Source: Bacillota bacterium
Lineage (GTDB): Bacteria; Bacillota; Clostridia; Christensenellales; Aristaeellaceae
Reading direction: 5' to 3'
NCBI GenBank assembly: GCA_023416585.1
Contig: JAEZHM010000023.1
Span: 36,036 to 100,035, forward strand
DNA length: 64,000 nucleotides
Shown here: positions 41,237-50,987 of the stretch, piece by piece
Layout: every line of letters starts with the position of its first letter
Numbering within the stretch: position 1 is the stretch's first letter
Notes under the pieces: generated by a model
The model's input: the letters and a program-made list of their open reading frames with translations, nothing else
Database searches by the model: none
Told to the model about the DNA's origin: nothing
Position numbers and translations under genes: made by a program

Positions 41237-43120
41237 ATGGCTGATATTAACATCTCAACCGTCAAGAAATCATTTGCGCAGGACCGTGTTGTGCTGGACG
41301 GTGTGAGCTTTCAGGTTGACCGGGGCGAGCGCGTGGGGCTGCTTGGTGGGAACGGCGCGGGTAAGACGACACTTCTTAAAATCATCACAGGCGAACTTAA
41401 GCCTGACGCAGGCAGTGCGTTTGTCCAAAAGGGGCTGAAGCTGGGCTATGTGGCGCAGCTTAATAACTATCAGCCTGGCACAACGTGCGAGGATGTGCTG
41501 CGCGCGGCGTTTACCCGCGTGTTTGAGATCGGCGCGGAGATCGAAAAAATCCACGCGGGCATGGAGACGGGCGACGCGGAGCGGTATTCCAGGCTCATGG
41601 ATGAATATATAACCCTCGGAGGTTATGAGTGGGAGACGGAGCTCAACAAGGTCGCGAATGGACTCGGGATCGATGCGGGGATGCGCCAGCGCTACTTCGC
41701 CGATCTCTCCGGTGGGGAGCGCACGCGGGTATGCCTGGCACGGCTGATCCTCGAGAAGACGGATGTCCTCATCCTTGACGAGCCAACGAACCATCTGGAT
41801 ACGCGCTCCATGGAATGGCTGGAGGACTACCTCTTAAGCTACAAGGGTTCCGTACTTGTCGTCTCGCACGACCGCTACTTTCTGGACGTTGTGGTCACAC
41901 GGATCGTGGAGCTTGAAAATGGGAAGCCAAATTTATACGGTGGCAACTATACCTTCTACTTAGGGGAAAAGGAGCAACGATACCAACAGCAGCTCATGCG
42001 TTATCAGCGGGAGCAGGCGAAGGTCAAGCAGCTTACGTTTCAGGTACAAAGGCTCAAGGCGTGGGGTTCGGTATACGATAACCCGGCGCTACATAAGAAG
42101 GCGCGGGCGATGGAGAAGCGCATTGAGCGTGTGCAGGAGACCGACCGGCCGACGAAACAGTCGCGTATGGATATGGGGTTTAACTCCGTTGAGTTCCGGG
42201 CGGACAGGGTGCTCTGGACGGAGGATCTTGGAAAGGCGTTCGGCGGGAAGACCCTGTTTTCCAAAGTGAACGCTGCGATGCGCGGGAACGGCGAGAGGAT
42301 CGCGCTGCTGGGACCTAACGGCTGCGGCAAGACTACGTTTTTGAAGATTCTGATGGGGCTTGAAACGCCGGACTCGGGCGAGGCGTGTTTTGGGCCGTCC
42401 GTCCGCTTTGCATACCTTCCACAAGTGGTTGAATTTTCGCATCCGGAGCGGACGCTATACGATACGCTTCTCTATGAGGCGAACTGCGAGCCTCAGGAAG
42501 CGCGTGACCGGCTGGGCGCCTTCCGGTTCCGGGGTGAGGATCAGTTCAAAACCGTATCGCAGCTTTCCGGCGGTGAGCGCGCGCGGCTAAGGATGTGCCT
42601 GATCATGATGTCGCGGGCAAATCTCTTGATCCTCGACGAGCCTACGAACCACCTCGACCTTGCCTCGCGCGAGTGGATTGAGGAAGCGGTGTCGGAGTTT
42701 GAGGGAGCGCTTTTGTTCGTCTCCCATGACAGGTACTTCATCCGGCGGTTCGCCGACCGCGTGTGGGAGATTGAGAACGGGAATTTCCGCGACTGGCCGT
42801 GCGGCTATGAGCGGTACAGAAGGCTCAAGGCCATGGAGCAGACCGCGCTGCCGCCCGAGAAAGAGAAGCCGCAAAAGCCCGCCGCCAAGCCATTAGGGCG
42901 CGACCAGCGGGCAGAGCGCAAACTGAATGTGCTGGAGCGGGACATCGCCCGGGCGGAGGAAAAGCTTGCGGACTTTGACAAGAGGGTAGAGGAATGCGCC
43001 AGCGATTATATACGGCTGAACGAGGTGCTCTTAGAAAAAGCAGCGCTCGAAAACGAGCTTCAGGACATGTATGAGCAGTGGGAGACCGCCGCGGCGGGGC
43101 TTGAGGGAGGACATGAATAG
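41237..43120 (+). CDS. ABC-F family ATPase (ribosome-associated)
   Basis: Twin-ATPase translation factor without membrane segments, 627 residues. First cassette: Walker A GGNGAGKTT, signature LSGGERTR, Walker B DVLILDEPTNHLD. An arm/linker region (about 250-310, rich in Lys and Glu) and a second cassette with GPNGCGKTT, LSGGERARL and LLILDEPTNHLD follow. The C-terminal coiled-coil extension (last 90 residues) resembles Uup/YfmR/YdiF types. These proteins bind the ribosomal E site and relieve stalling; some confer antibiotic resistance. ATG 41237 is preceded by a weak GGGTG; GTG 41228 is an alternative. Codon use differs from neighbours: 9 GAG to 3 GAA in the first 115 codons, against 2 to 9 in the GlpA-like gene. 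Confidence 0.9.
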   Translation: MADINISTVKKSFAQDRVVLDGVSFQVDRGERVGLLGGNGAGKTTLLKIITGELKPDAGSAFVQKGLKLGYVAQLNNYQPGTTCEDVLRAAFTRVFEIGAEIEKIHAGMETGDAERYSRLMDEYITLGGYEWETELNKVANGLGIDAGMRQRYFADLSGGERTRVCLARLILEKTDVLILDEPTNHLDTRSMEWLEDYLLSYKGSVLVVSHDRYFLDVVVTRIVELENGKPNLYGGNYTFYLGEKEQRYQQQLMRYQREQAKVKQLTFQVQRLKAWGSVYDNPALHKKARAMEKRIERVQETDRPTKQSRMDMGFNSVEFRADRVLWTEDLGKAFGGKTLFSKVNAAMRGNGERIALLGPNGCGKTTFLKILMGLETPDSGEACFGPSVRFAYLPQVVEFSHPERTLYDTLLYEANCEPQEARDRLGAFRFRGEDQFKTVSQLSGGERARLRMCLIMMSRANLLILDEPTNHLDLASREWIEEAVSEFEGALLFVSHDRYFIRRFADRVWEIENGNFRDWPCGYERYRRLKAMEQTALPPEKEKPQKPAAKPLGRDQRAERKLNVLERDIARAEEKLADFDKRVEECASDYIRLNEVLLEKAALENELQDMYEQWETAAAGLEGGHE

Positions 43121-43183
43121 GAAGGCGCCCAAAATAAATTTTGTCTCTCACAATTTGCCCTATGGGAAAGACCGATGTAATAG

Positions 43184-44164
43184 ATGTATGCAATGAAACA
43201 GTACATACATTTTGATCCACAAAAGCAAAAGGAGGGCCGTGCGGACAACTCCGCCAGCGCGAAAAAGGGCATGGAATTCAATATTCATGGACTGGAAAAA
43301 CGCTATCCCGGCGGCAAGACAGCGCTTAACGGACTGGAGCTCAACCTGACGGCTCCAATGTTCGTAGGTTTGTTAGGACCCAACGGTGCGGGCAAGAGCA
43401 CCCTGATGAAGCTGCTGACCCTGGGCCTTTTGCCCAGCGCTGGAAAAATCCTGCTGGATGGTGCACCGCTTAAAAAGCAGCAAAGGCAGCTGCGCCAAAA
43501 GCTGGGTTATCTGCCGCAGGAGTATGGGCTTTATGAGGAACTGACCGTATATCAGTTTTTGGACTATATGGCATGTTTGAAGGGCCTTGGCAGCAAGTCA
43601 AAGCAGCATATCGAGCGGGTACTGCCGCTTTGCGGGCTGGATGAGCGGAAGCGAAACAGGATCGGCTCGCTGTCGGGCGGGTATAAGCAGCGGGTAGGCA
43701 TCGCACAGGCACTGCTGGGCGATCCGGAGTTCATCATACTGGACGAACCCACCGTGGGACTTGATCCTGAGGAGCGGGTACGTATGCGCAATGTGTTTGT
43801 AGAAACCGCCCGGGACAAGATTATGATCTTGTCAACGCACATTATTGAGGATGTGCAATCGGTTTGCAACCGGCTGATCGTGCTAAACCGGGGCCGCATC
43901 TGTTACGATGGCGCACCTGATGGGCTGATTGCACAGTGTTTAGGTCACGTGGGCATATACGAGTGCCGTCAGGGTGAGGCTGACCACATGATGCGTAATG
44001 CACCCCAAACCGCAGCCATGCGTGTGACCTCAAAGATCGTAACTCCGGAAAAGACGGTGTACAAGCTTGTGGCCGATGAACTGCCCGGCTTTGCCGAGGC
44101 AGTGCGGCCCAGCCTGGAAGACGCTTACATGTATGCCATGGCGGTCGCGGAGATACAGCCATGA
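43184..44164 (+). CDS. ABC-2 type exporter ATP-binding protein
   Basis: ATPase of an ABC-2 exporter. Walker A is LGPNGAGKST, the signature is LSGGYKQRVG and Walker B is FIILDEPTVGLDP. The frame allows 326 residues from ATG 43184, but the domain itself begins at MEFNIHGLEKRY (ATG 43271), and the only strong AAGGAGGG (43229-43236) fits neither start well. The true start is therefore open. The C-terminal part ends LEDAYMYAM, as in CcmA-like ATPases. It overlaps the next gene by 4 bases and serves the two membrane proteins that follow. Confidence 0.88.
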   Translation: MYAMKQYIHFDPQKQKEGRADNSASAKKGMEFNIHGLEKRYPGGKTALNGLELNLTAPMFVGLLGPNGAGKSTLMKLLTLGLLPSAGKILLDGAPLKKQQRQLRQKLGYLPQEYGLYEELTVYQFLDYMACLKGLGSKSKQHIERVLPLCGLDERKRNRIGSLSGGYKQRVGIAQALLGDPEFIILDEPTVGLDPEERVRMRNVFVETARDKIMILSTHIIEDVQSVCNRLIVLNRGRICYDGAPDGLIAQCLGHVGIYECRQGEADHMMRNAPQTAAMRVTSKIVTPEKTVYKLVADELPGFAEAVRPSLEDAYMYAMAVAEIQP

Positions 44165-46410
44165 GAATATTGCAATTGACCGCGCACGAGATCATCCGGC
44201 TGCTGCGCACCTTGCGAAGCTGGCTGTTCATTGCCATATATGCACTGACACCCGTGATCTTTTGCACCGACATGTTTGGTCTTGGAGGAAGATACTTTTC
44301 CGGCACCATGACCACTGTGCTGATGCTTCAGCCTGCCCAGTTCGCGCTGAAAGTCTCAGCGTTCGCGGCGGCGCTTCACACCTTGCTGGAGATGCAGCGG
44401 GATAGGCGCGCGCACTGCGATACATTGATCGAAAGCGTCGTAACCCCTGCAGGCTATGCGGTTAGAAAAGTCCTGGCTCTTTTAGTGGTGATGGTTCTGT
44501 CGGCGGCAGCGGCTGCCGCGGCTCTGTTGCCATACACCGCGCTCATGATGGGCGGGCTGTTCCGGCTCAATACCTTTTTACGGGTGTGGGGACTGGTCTA
44601 TTGCGGCGGATTGGTGATCACCATGATCGCAACCGCAGGCGTGTATATGATCACCCGCAGTCTGGAAGCCGGCTTTGTTTTGATGGCCGGGCTGATCGCT
44701 TTAGACATCACCCGGCAGTATAACAGCGATTTCCGCTTGCCCTGGCTTAGCACACAAGTCAATTCAATTTCGGACATCAGCGGAAGCATTAGCCAAATCC
44801 GCATGATCGCCTATTCAAGGCTGTTATGGCTGACATTTAGCCTGGCATTGTTTTTTCTGGGGCTTAACAGCCTTCGGCGCTATGGCTTAAACTGGCTACG
44901 ATCCTTTTTGCAAAATGTAAGGCGAGCGGCGCTGCCGCTGCTGATGGCCGCGATGGCGGCAGCCGGCATATTGCTGTTCACACAGCAGCCCTTTATTGAC
45001 AACGGTCCAATGCTTACCTACGAGGAACACATAGACCCTGAAACCGGGCAGATCACCATGCAGGATAACTCGGAAAGCATGAGCGCGAAGGCCGATTATA
45101 ACTCACAAATCTATGCCTCCAAAGGCAAGGCGGATATTTTCATTGGCGAAGACCGGCTGGAAGGGCAGGCGGAATTTGAGCTTCGATGCACCAGCAGTAA
45201 GGAGCAGGACATGGCCCTTTTGTTGGCGCCTGGGCTGGAGATACGCGAAGCGCTGCTGGATGGCCAGCCTGTAGCCTTGACCAGGGAGAAGAATGACAGC
45301 TTTATGGCCTCGGTATGGCATGTGAAGCTTAAGGGCCCGCTTACCGGCCAGACTTTGTCGCTGCACTATGCAGGCGCGCCGAGGAACCGTCGGGACTTTC
45401 AGCAGATTACCTACATGATCACTCCGAAGTTCGTGTTCCTGGACCGGTTTTTGCCGGAGCTGTATTCGGGAAATAACGTTTTGCCGGTAGAGTGCACCGT
45501 CACCATGTCCGACACATTAACCCCTTTCGTGACAGGACAGATCATTTATGAGCTGGCTCCCCTGCGCAAAGGCTGCAAAACCTACCGGTTCTCCACCCCT
45601 GTTTGGCGCTGGCTTATCGCCGGTGATTACATTGTGGAGAAATTTAACGTCGGCGGGCTGGACGTGCAGTTTGTCTACTTTCGCGAGAAAGCAGGCTTCA
45701 TGCGGGAATCCATGGCGGCAGATACGCTGCGTGACGTGATCGAATATTTCACCAGGCGATTTGGACCCCTGAATTTTAACGGTATGCCCCTTGTGCTATT
45801 GGAGCTGGACGGCAGCATTGCTGCAGGATGGGCGATGGAGAATATATCGATGTTTGGCGAGACCATGTTCATGAACGGTGCGTACAAGGCCGCGCCGGGA
45901 AGTGCCAACGTGGAAGGGGGAAGCGGGCTGGGCCTGGCGGTGCATGAGATCGCACACCAGTGGTGGGGCTTTGGACCGTCTAGCGTGTACACCGCTGAAG
46001 ACGGGATATCGCCCTGGAGCGGTGAAGGTCTTACGTGCTACAGCTCCTACCTGTATATGAAGGAGCGCTTCGGTAAGGAGTATGCCTTAAGCGAGTATGC
46101 CGACCTTTGGCAGCGCAACGCCCACCGGCTTCAAAACGCCTTCTATATGGTAGACCGTGAAAACTACGCCCGCCTTGCCGAACCGGATGCATTGAGGGTG
46201 CACTATATGTACGCAGGCCTGACCCGTTACGACCTGATGCCCGCGCTGCTGCTCAAGGCCGAAAGTCTTACAGGCGGCGAGGATGCCTTTGTGGCCAGGT
46301 TGTCCAAGATGTATATGGAGCGCCATGGCGATTTTACAAAGCCGCTTGATTATGAAACCTTCCTGCAGGAATTGGGGCTTACGAAGGGGGTCATGACGCT
46401 GGATGAATAG
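44161..46410 (+). CDS. ABC-2 permease fused to an M1-like metallopeptidase
   Basis: Protein of 749 residues. The N-terminal 280 residues contain about six to seven membrane segments, like an ABC-2 permease half. The remaining 460 residues form an extracellular gluzincin domain: a beta N-terminal part (about 320-500), then the zinc motif H595-E-I-A-H599 in VHEIAHQWWGFG and the likely third ligand E622 in SPWSGEGL. The gap between second histidine and glutamate is 22 residues, against 18 in typical M1 enzymes. GAMEN is replaced by WAMENISMFG, which supports an aminopeptidase-type site. Permease/M1 fusions are known in other bacteria, mostly longer; the substrate is unknown. Confidence 0.85.
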   Translation: MRILQLTAHEIIRLLRTLRSWLFIAIYALTPVIFCTDMFGLGGRYFSGTMTTVLMLQPAQFALKVSAFAAALHTLLEMQRDRRAHCDTLIESVVTPAGYAVRKVLALLVVMVLSAAAAAAALLPYTALMMGGLFRLNTFLRVWGLVYCGGLVITMIATAGVYMITRSLEAGFVLMAGLIALDITRQYNSDFRLPWLSTQVNSISDISGSISQIRMIAYSRLLWLTFSLALFFLGLNSLRRYGLNWLRSFLQNVRRAALPLLMAAMAAAGILLFTQQPFIDNGPMLTYEEHIDPETGQITMQDNSESMSAKADYNSQIYASKGKADIFIGEDRLEGQAEFELRCTSSKEQDMALLLAPGLEIREALLDGQPVALTREKNDSFMASVWHVKLKGPLTGQTLSLHYAGAPRNRRDFQQITYMITPKFVFLDRFLPELYSGNNVLPVECTVTMSDTLTPFVTGQIIYELAPLRKGCKTYRFSTPVWRWLIAGDYIVEKFNVGGLDVQFVYFREKAGFMRESMAADTLRDVIEYFTRRFGPLNFNGMPLVLLELDGSIAAGWAMENISMFGETMFMNGAYKAAPGSANVEGGSGLGLAVHEIAHQWWGFGPSSVYTAEDGISPWSGEGLTCYSSYLYMKERFGKEYALSEYADLWQRNAHRLQNAFYMVDRENYARLAEPDALRVHYMYAGLTRYDLMPALLLKAESLTGGEDAFVARLSKMYMERHGDFTKPLDYETFLQELGLTKGVMTLDE

Positions 46411-47137
46411 CTCGAATGTGATAAAGACGGGGCTTTATGAACTGCGGCGGGTCCTGCTCTCCAAGCCATACCTGCTGATGAGCGTATTTGCACTTGCCTA
46501 TGCGGTCTTCCTGCTGCGAACCCAGACGCTGTTTGGCTATAACGACACCGCTCCGTTTTCCGAGTGGACTTTTCTTTCCTACCTGCTGAAGCTGTCACCG
46601 TTCCTGACCTCCATTCCTTTGCTCTTTGTGGCACGCCAGACCTCGCCAAAAGAAAAAGCGGTGGAAGCGCTGGCTTCGGCGACATCGATGCCGGTCTCCG
46701 TCCGCCATGCGCTTATGACCGCCGCTTTGGGGCTGGGTTATCTTTTGGCTGCAATACTGGCAGTGGCGGCCTACTTCGTGTTTTGCTTTTGGGTGTTTTC
46801 CGTTACGCCGCGTATCGGCTTTTTGCCGCTGGCAGTGCTTGCCCTTGTGCCTCAGGCGATCTTTTTTACCGGGCTGGGGCTGTGGATGGGCCGCTTGCAC
46901 AGCAATCTGGTGTACGCGCTCATTGCGTTTCTATTCTTCGCAGCATTCATTGATCTTGCGCTGCCGCCATCATTCGACCCGCTTGGCAATTCGATGCTCT
47001 CGCAAGCGGCACGCGCACTGGCACAAAAGGGTGTAATCCCCTTTTCTCTGCCATACGGGTATCTTCATTCCCGTGCCGGAATAACCGCGCTGGGGCTGGC
47101 TCTTTGCACAGGCTGCATGATGAGTTATCGCCGGTGA
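46403..47137 (+). CDS. ABC-2 type permease-like membrane protein
   Basis: Membrane protein of 244 residues with six predicted segments and no soluble domain. Overlaps the fused permease-peptidase gene by 8 bases and completes the exporter (ATPase, permease-peptidase, permease). FVARQTSPKEKAVEALASAT is a cytoplasmic loop typical of ABC-2 half-transporters. Specific substrate unknown. Confidence 0.78.
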   Translation: MNSSNVIKTGLYELRRVLLSKPYLLMSVFALAYAVFLLRTQTLFGYNDTAPFSEWTFLSYLLKLSPFLTSIPLLFVARQTSPKEKAVEALASATSMPVSVRHALMTAALGLGYLLAAILAVAAYFVFCFWVFSVTPRIGFLPLAVLALVPQAIFFTGLGLWMGRLHSNLVYALIAFLFFAAFIDLALPPSFDPLGNSMLSQAARALAQKGVIPFSLPYGYLHSRAGITALGLALCTGCMMSYRR

Positions 47138-47165
47138 TATATTTACCCGCCTTTTGTCTGCAAGC

Positions 47166-47213
47166 AAAAACCCGGGAGCTATTTTCCATAAGGAAAGTAT
47201 CTCCCGGGTTTTT
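47166..47213 (+). terminator. Terminator of the exporter operon
   Basis: AAAAACCCGGGAG...TTTTCC pairs with GGAAA...CTCCCGGGTTTTT around ATAA, ending in a T-run. Confidence 0.75.
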
Positions 47214-47287
47214 CTTAAGAACTTTGGAGGAGTAACGAAGGGCTGTGTGCGAATGCAAGCAAATGTAGGGTTTTGTTTGCAGAAAGG

Positions 47288-47446
47288 TTATTGTTTTTCG
47301 AACATGTCCTTGCCCACGCCGCATACGGGGCATTCAAAGGTTTCGGGCAGATCCTCAAAGGGAACGCCGGGCTCCAGGCCATTGTCGGGATCGCCTACGG
47401 AAGGATCGTAGACATATCCGCAAACGGTGCAGACATAAATATCCAT
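47288..47446 (-). CDS. Rubredoxin
   Basis: Small electron carrier of 52 residues with one Fe(Cys)4 centre. Cysteine pairs: [17 protein letters not shown] and [30 protein letters not shown] in the middle is typical. ATG 47446 is chosen because GGAGGT is 8 bases upstream; an ATG two codons earlier (47452) is too close. It may serve in oxygen or superoxide detoxification or in electron supply to reductases. Probably transcribed alone. Confidence 0.93.
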   Translation of the reverse strand: MDIYVCTVCGYVYDPSVGDPDNGLEPGVPFEDLPETFECPVCGVGKDMFEKQ

Positions 47447-47545
47447 GTTCATTACCTCCGTTTTTAGGATGGAGAGGTTCTTCCCCTCTTCTTCCTGATT
47501 ATACCATGATCATAAGGAAAATGAAACGGGAAATTATTCTATTGC

Positions 47546-48772
47546 CTATGTTAAATTGAAAAGCAGCCCGCCGTACAGGTTGAACAGCACACCCCATACC
47601 ATGACGGCACCCACCAGAAGCTTGGACTTGCCGGGATGGCGGAGCGCTAAATAAAAGAGCGCCGGGCACAGGTCGATCAGATACCTGGCGCCAAACTGCC
47701 AGCCCCCGAAGGTGCGGTGCAGGAGCAATAGGTTGAAATGAAGAACTAAGCACAGGGCAAGCAGGACATCCAGCGTCCTGAACCGCTTTTTGCAAAGACC
47801 CTGAACAGCCGCCCCCAAAGCCAACAAAAACAGGGGATTAACAAGATAGAACGCAAACCCGTTAAAACGGGGAAAGTTCAGCCGGCCCTCCTCAATCCAG
47901 GGCAGGCGAAACACGTTTTTCAGGTTTTCCGGGAAATAACTCAGGGAAAACTGAGGGCCGTATTCCTGAAATTCAGGAAGGTACGTGTGCCCGAACTCGA
48001 AGAAGGAGCCGAATCTGGCCATGTTGTAAAGCCCGTATCCCAGCCCCACAAGAATAGCCGGAACACAAAGATAAAGAACGCGGATGAGGGCACGCTGTAT
48101 AGGCATCCGTATCTTGTTCCTGCCTTGAATATTCCGGCAAGCCATCCATAGCCCAGGCACAATATATACCGCCTGAAAGGGGCGGCAGCCCACCGCCAGC
48201 GCCAGGCAGAAAAGCCCTGTACTCCATGCGGCGGATGTCTTGCATAGCAAAAGCCTAAATACGCACAGCGTCAAAAGAAAGGATAGTGCCTGGGCTTGGT
48301 ACCAAACACCGCCAAACCAACAAAGGTACAAAAAATTGCAGCCGGCCACCAAAAAGGCGGCCCATACGGCAGAAGGGCCATCCGCCTTGTTTAGGCGGCG
48401 GCATAGGGAATAACCTACAAGGTAGCTGGACAGGAAATAAAAAAGGTTGACCATGCGGTTGGGTGTGGCATAGTCAAAGAAAAAAGTCAACAACCACAAT
48501 GGAAGCGTGGGCACCGGCGGAAAGCTTACATAAAGCTTGCCGCCATACACAGCCAGCTCCAGATCGTGACTTAACTCACTTGGTGTGATGCTCAATTGTC
48601 CCGCCCTCCAGGCCATTGCCTGCAGGGTGTAGGAATCCTGGGGATCGTGGCTCAAGGGATCGATGGACAACGCCATCAGGCACAGCCGCCATAAAAGCAG
48701 CAAGGCTGCAAACCCCAAAATCTCTCCACGCCGCTTTTGAAGCGTGCGGTAAAGGGATGTTGCGTAACGCAT
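47546..48772 (-). CDS. Multi-pass membrane protein, GT-C-like
   Basis: Protein of 408 residues with about ten membrane segments. An acidic N-terminal loop after the first segment (SIDPLSHDPQDSYTLQAMAW) and WFGGVWYQAQALSFLLTLC, with conserved Pro and Phe (YVSFPPVPTLPLWLL), recall GT-C/DUF2029-like mannosyl or arabinosyl transferases. No specific family is recognised. It has no operon partner on the same strand. Likely cell-envelope glycan work. Confidence 0.65.
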   Translation of the reverse strand: MRYATSLYRTLQKRRGEILGFAALLLLWRLCLMALSIDPLSHDPQDSYTLQAMAWRAGQLSITPSELSHDLELAVYGGKLYVSFPPVPTLPLWLLTFFFDYATPNRMVNLFYFLSSYLVGYSLCRRLNKADGPSAVWAAFLVAGCNFLYLCWFGGVWYQAQALSFLLTLCVFRLLLCKTSAAWSTGLFCLALAVGCRPFQAVYIVPGLWMACRNIQGRNKIRMPIQRALIRVLYLCVPAILVGLGYGLYNMARFGSFFEFGHTYLPEFQEYGPQFSLSYFPENLKNVFRLPWIEEGRLNFPRFNGFAFYLVNPLFLLALGAAVQGLCKKRFRTLDVLLALCLVLHFNLLLLHRTFGGWQFGARYLIDLCPALFYLALRHPGKSKLLVGAVMVWGVLFNLYGGLLFNLT

Positions 48773-48858
48773 AGCGCTCCTCCTAAGGTTAGTGGCAGGG
48801 TTTGCTTTCGCCTCTTCGTTGAATGGACGGCAACGGTCGATAAGGAAAGGATGGGCCC

Positions 48859-49254
48859 ATGAAGGATTTCTTATCTTTTATCGTAGATCTTGTGGCAAAG
48901 GCCCATGACTATCTGCTGCACTTGAATGACAGCTTTGAGCTGTATTTAAGCGACAAGCAGCTTCACTTCCTGGTAATGGGCATCGTAGGTTTCCTGCTAT
49001 TTCTTGTAGTGCGCTGGCTGTTTGCAAAGCTGCATACAAACGCCGTGGCCTGGGTGTATACCCTCACCGTGATGGGCACGCTGGCTTTTGCCATTGAAAT
49101 CGGCCAATACGTGACCCATACCGGCAATATGGAGATGGCGGACATCGCCATGGGCATGTGGGGTGTACTGGCATTCGGGGCTGCCTATACGGTGCTGCAT
49201 TACATCATAAAGGCCATCCGCAAAAGGAGCGGCAATCGTCAAACAAAGTCATAG
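48859..49254 (+). CDS. VanZ-like membrane protein
   Basis: Membrane protein of 131 residues with three to four segments. VanZ-like marks: SDKQLHFLVMGIVGFLLF, then LAFAIEIGQYVTHTGNMEMA followed by DIAMGMWGVLAFG. VanZ-type proteins are linked to low-level teicoplanin resistance in enterococci, but most homologues have unknown roles. AAGGAAAGGATG precedes ATG 48859. Its end overlaps the converging radical SAM gene by 6 bases. Confidence 0.7.
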   Translation: MKDFLSFIVDLVAKAHDYLLHLNDSFELYLSDKQLHFLVMGIVGFLLFLVVRWLFAKLHTNAVAWVYTLTVMGTLAFAIEIGQYVTHTGNMEMADIAMGMWGVLAFGAAYTVLHYIIKAIRKRSGNRQTKS

Positions 49255-50913
49255 CGGGCGTGTCTTTACGGCGTATTCTCCTGTTACAGGGTTCCTTGAG
49301 GAGTAATCCGTCCACAAGAGTCGCTCGCTGTCTTCATAGAGAATGCAGGCACCAAGCTTTGTGCCGGGCGCATGTTCCTTTTTAAGTTGGTTCAAGGCCT
49401 GACCGAGCCTCTCATCGGGGATGTGCAGGCATTCCGGCAGCCGCCCAGTGTTATCGGTTGAAAGCCTGTCAAAGGCCATGGCATCCCGCAGGGCTCCCTT
49501 GGATATATTGGGCAGCTTTTGCATGAAGGCGAAGAAAAGTTCCGTGATTTGGTTAAGGGACAGGCTCCCTTCATGAGATGCCAGGACATCACCCATCAGC
49601 ATAAACAGGTCAAAGGGGTTTATACCACTTTGGCGAAATACAAGGTCCAGCGCGCTGCGGAACTTTCCGCTGTTATACAGCTTGTCCAGCGCTTCCTCAC
49701 ACTTTTTTAGCCGACAGATATCCTCAAAGGAAAGCCACTTGGTTTGAAGGACCTCATAGGGCGGATTCGGATCGTTTATTATGCCGTAATCTTCCCGCTG
49801 CGTTTTAAGGCGGCTGCCGTGCAAAATTTTGAGAAAGCCCAATTGCAGCATATGAGGCCGCAAGGCAATGGCCTTGTTCACCGATTCGCCGAAGGTTGCG
49901 AAGTCTTCATAGGGGAGCCCGGCGATGAGATCCAGGTGCAGGTGGATATTCTGCCCCGAGATCAGGAAAGCAATGTTTTGACACAGCTTGTTAAGATCAG
50001 TTTTTCTTTGGCATGCGTCAAGCGTCTTGGCATGAAAGCTTTGCAGCCCGGCTTCCATTTGGAATAGCCCCGGCGGTGCGCTTTTTAACAGCAGCAGCGT
50101 CTTATGATCAAACAAATCTGCTGCTACTTCAAAATGGAAGCAGACGTTTTGAAATGTCCCTTCCCGGTGCTTTTCTATCAGAAAATGAAATAGTTCATAA
50201 GCTCTTTCGCGATTGCAGTTGAAGGTGCGGTCCACCAGTTTGACTGTTCTTGAGCCGGATGATGCCGCTGACAGCAGCGTTTCCTTTGCCTGATCCATGT
50301 TAAGAAAGATTACGCCTTCGTCCTGCCCAGACAAACAAAAGGAGCAATGAAAGGGGCAGCCACGGGAGGTTTCCGCATAAACAATTCGATCTTTCAAATT
50401 TTGAAGGCATTCCTTTGTGAACGGGGAAGGGGCAGAAAGCGGCAGGGGAGAGGGCGGGCTTTTTACGATGCGGCCTTCCCTGAGAAAGCTAAGGCCCGGA
50501 ATATCGCCCACATCCCGGTCTTCCTCCAGGCGTTTGCATAGTTCCGCAAAGGCATATTCCCCGGGCCCCGTGATCACGTAATCCGCCTCGGGGATTTCCC
50601 CAAAAATGCTTTCCGGCCGGCTTCCCGCCTCCGGCCCGCCCAGCACGATCACTGTTTCAGGGGAAATGAGCTTAACGCATGCTGCCAGGGAACGCACCAT
50701 CCCTATATTCCATATATAGCAGGAAAAGCCTGCCAATTGAGGTTTTGTTTCCATAAGCGAGGCCACTGCCTTAAAAAAGGGCTGGTTGATGTTCAGATCA
50801 AGAACACTGCAGGGCTCCGTCACGCCATACTGTTTAAGCCCCGCCTTTAAACACCAGGGGGCCAGGTTTTGGTGGATGTACTTGCTGGCGATGCCGACCA
50901 AAGTTATACGCAT
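49249..50913 (-). CDS. B12-binding domain radical SAM protein (DUF4080 type)
   Basis: Radical S-adenosylmethionine enzyme of 554 residues. The N-terminal Rossmann-like B12-binding domain covers about 1-140 (VIVLGGPEAGSRP is its typical loop). The radical SAM core has C186-x3-C190-x2-C193 in SRGCPFHCSFC, and a C-terminal DUF4080-like region follows. The reaction is not known; related enzymes methylate or rearrange unactivated carbons. ATG 50913 follows GGAGG; the frame upstream is longer but has no site. Confidence 0.85.
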   Translation of the reverse strand: MRITLVGIASKYIHQNLAPWCLKAGLKQYGVTEPCSVLDLNINQPFFKAVASLMETKPQLAGFSCYIWNIGMVRSLAACVKLISPETVIVLGGPEAGSRPESIFGEIPEADYVITGPGEYAFAELCKRLEEDRDVGDIPGLSFLREGRIVKSPPSPLPLSAPSPFTKECLQNLKDRIVYAETSRGCPFHCSFCLSGQDEGVIFLNMDQAKETLLSAASSGSRTVKLVDRTFNCNRERAYELFHFLIEKHREGTFQNVCFHFEVAADLFDHKTLLLLKSAPPGLFQMEAGLQSFHAKTLDACQRKTDLNKLCQNIAFLISGQNIHLHLDLIAGLPYEDFATFGESVNKAIALRPHMLQLGFLKILHGSRLKTQREDYGIINDPNPPYEVLQTKWLSFEDICRLKKCEEALDKLYNSGKFRSALDLVFRQSGINPFDLFMLMGDVLASHEGSLSLNQITELFFAFMQKLPNISKGALRDAMAFDRLSTDNTGRLPECLHIPDERLGQALNQLKKEHAPGTKLGACILYEDSERLLWTDYSSRNPVTGEYAVKTRPL

Positions 50914-50987
50914 GTATCCTCCATCCGGATCAACCGGGGTGCTGGTCCATCCTATAAATTGTACCATGGCCCGGCAAATAATTGCAA

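Noticed and set aside
41196..41306. Leader peptide with a strong SD before the ABC-F gene
   Set aside because: The AGGAGGTG at 41186-41193 falls between a good -35 and -10, so it is probably not transcribed. The short frame overlaps the ABC-F start and has no typical attenuator hairpins.
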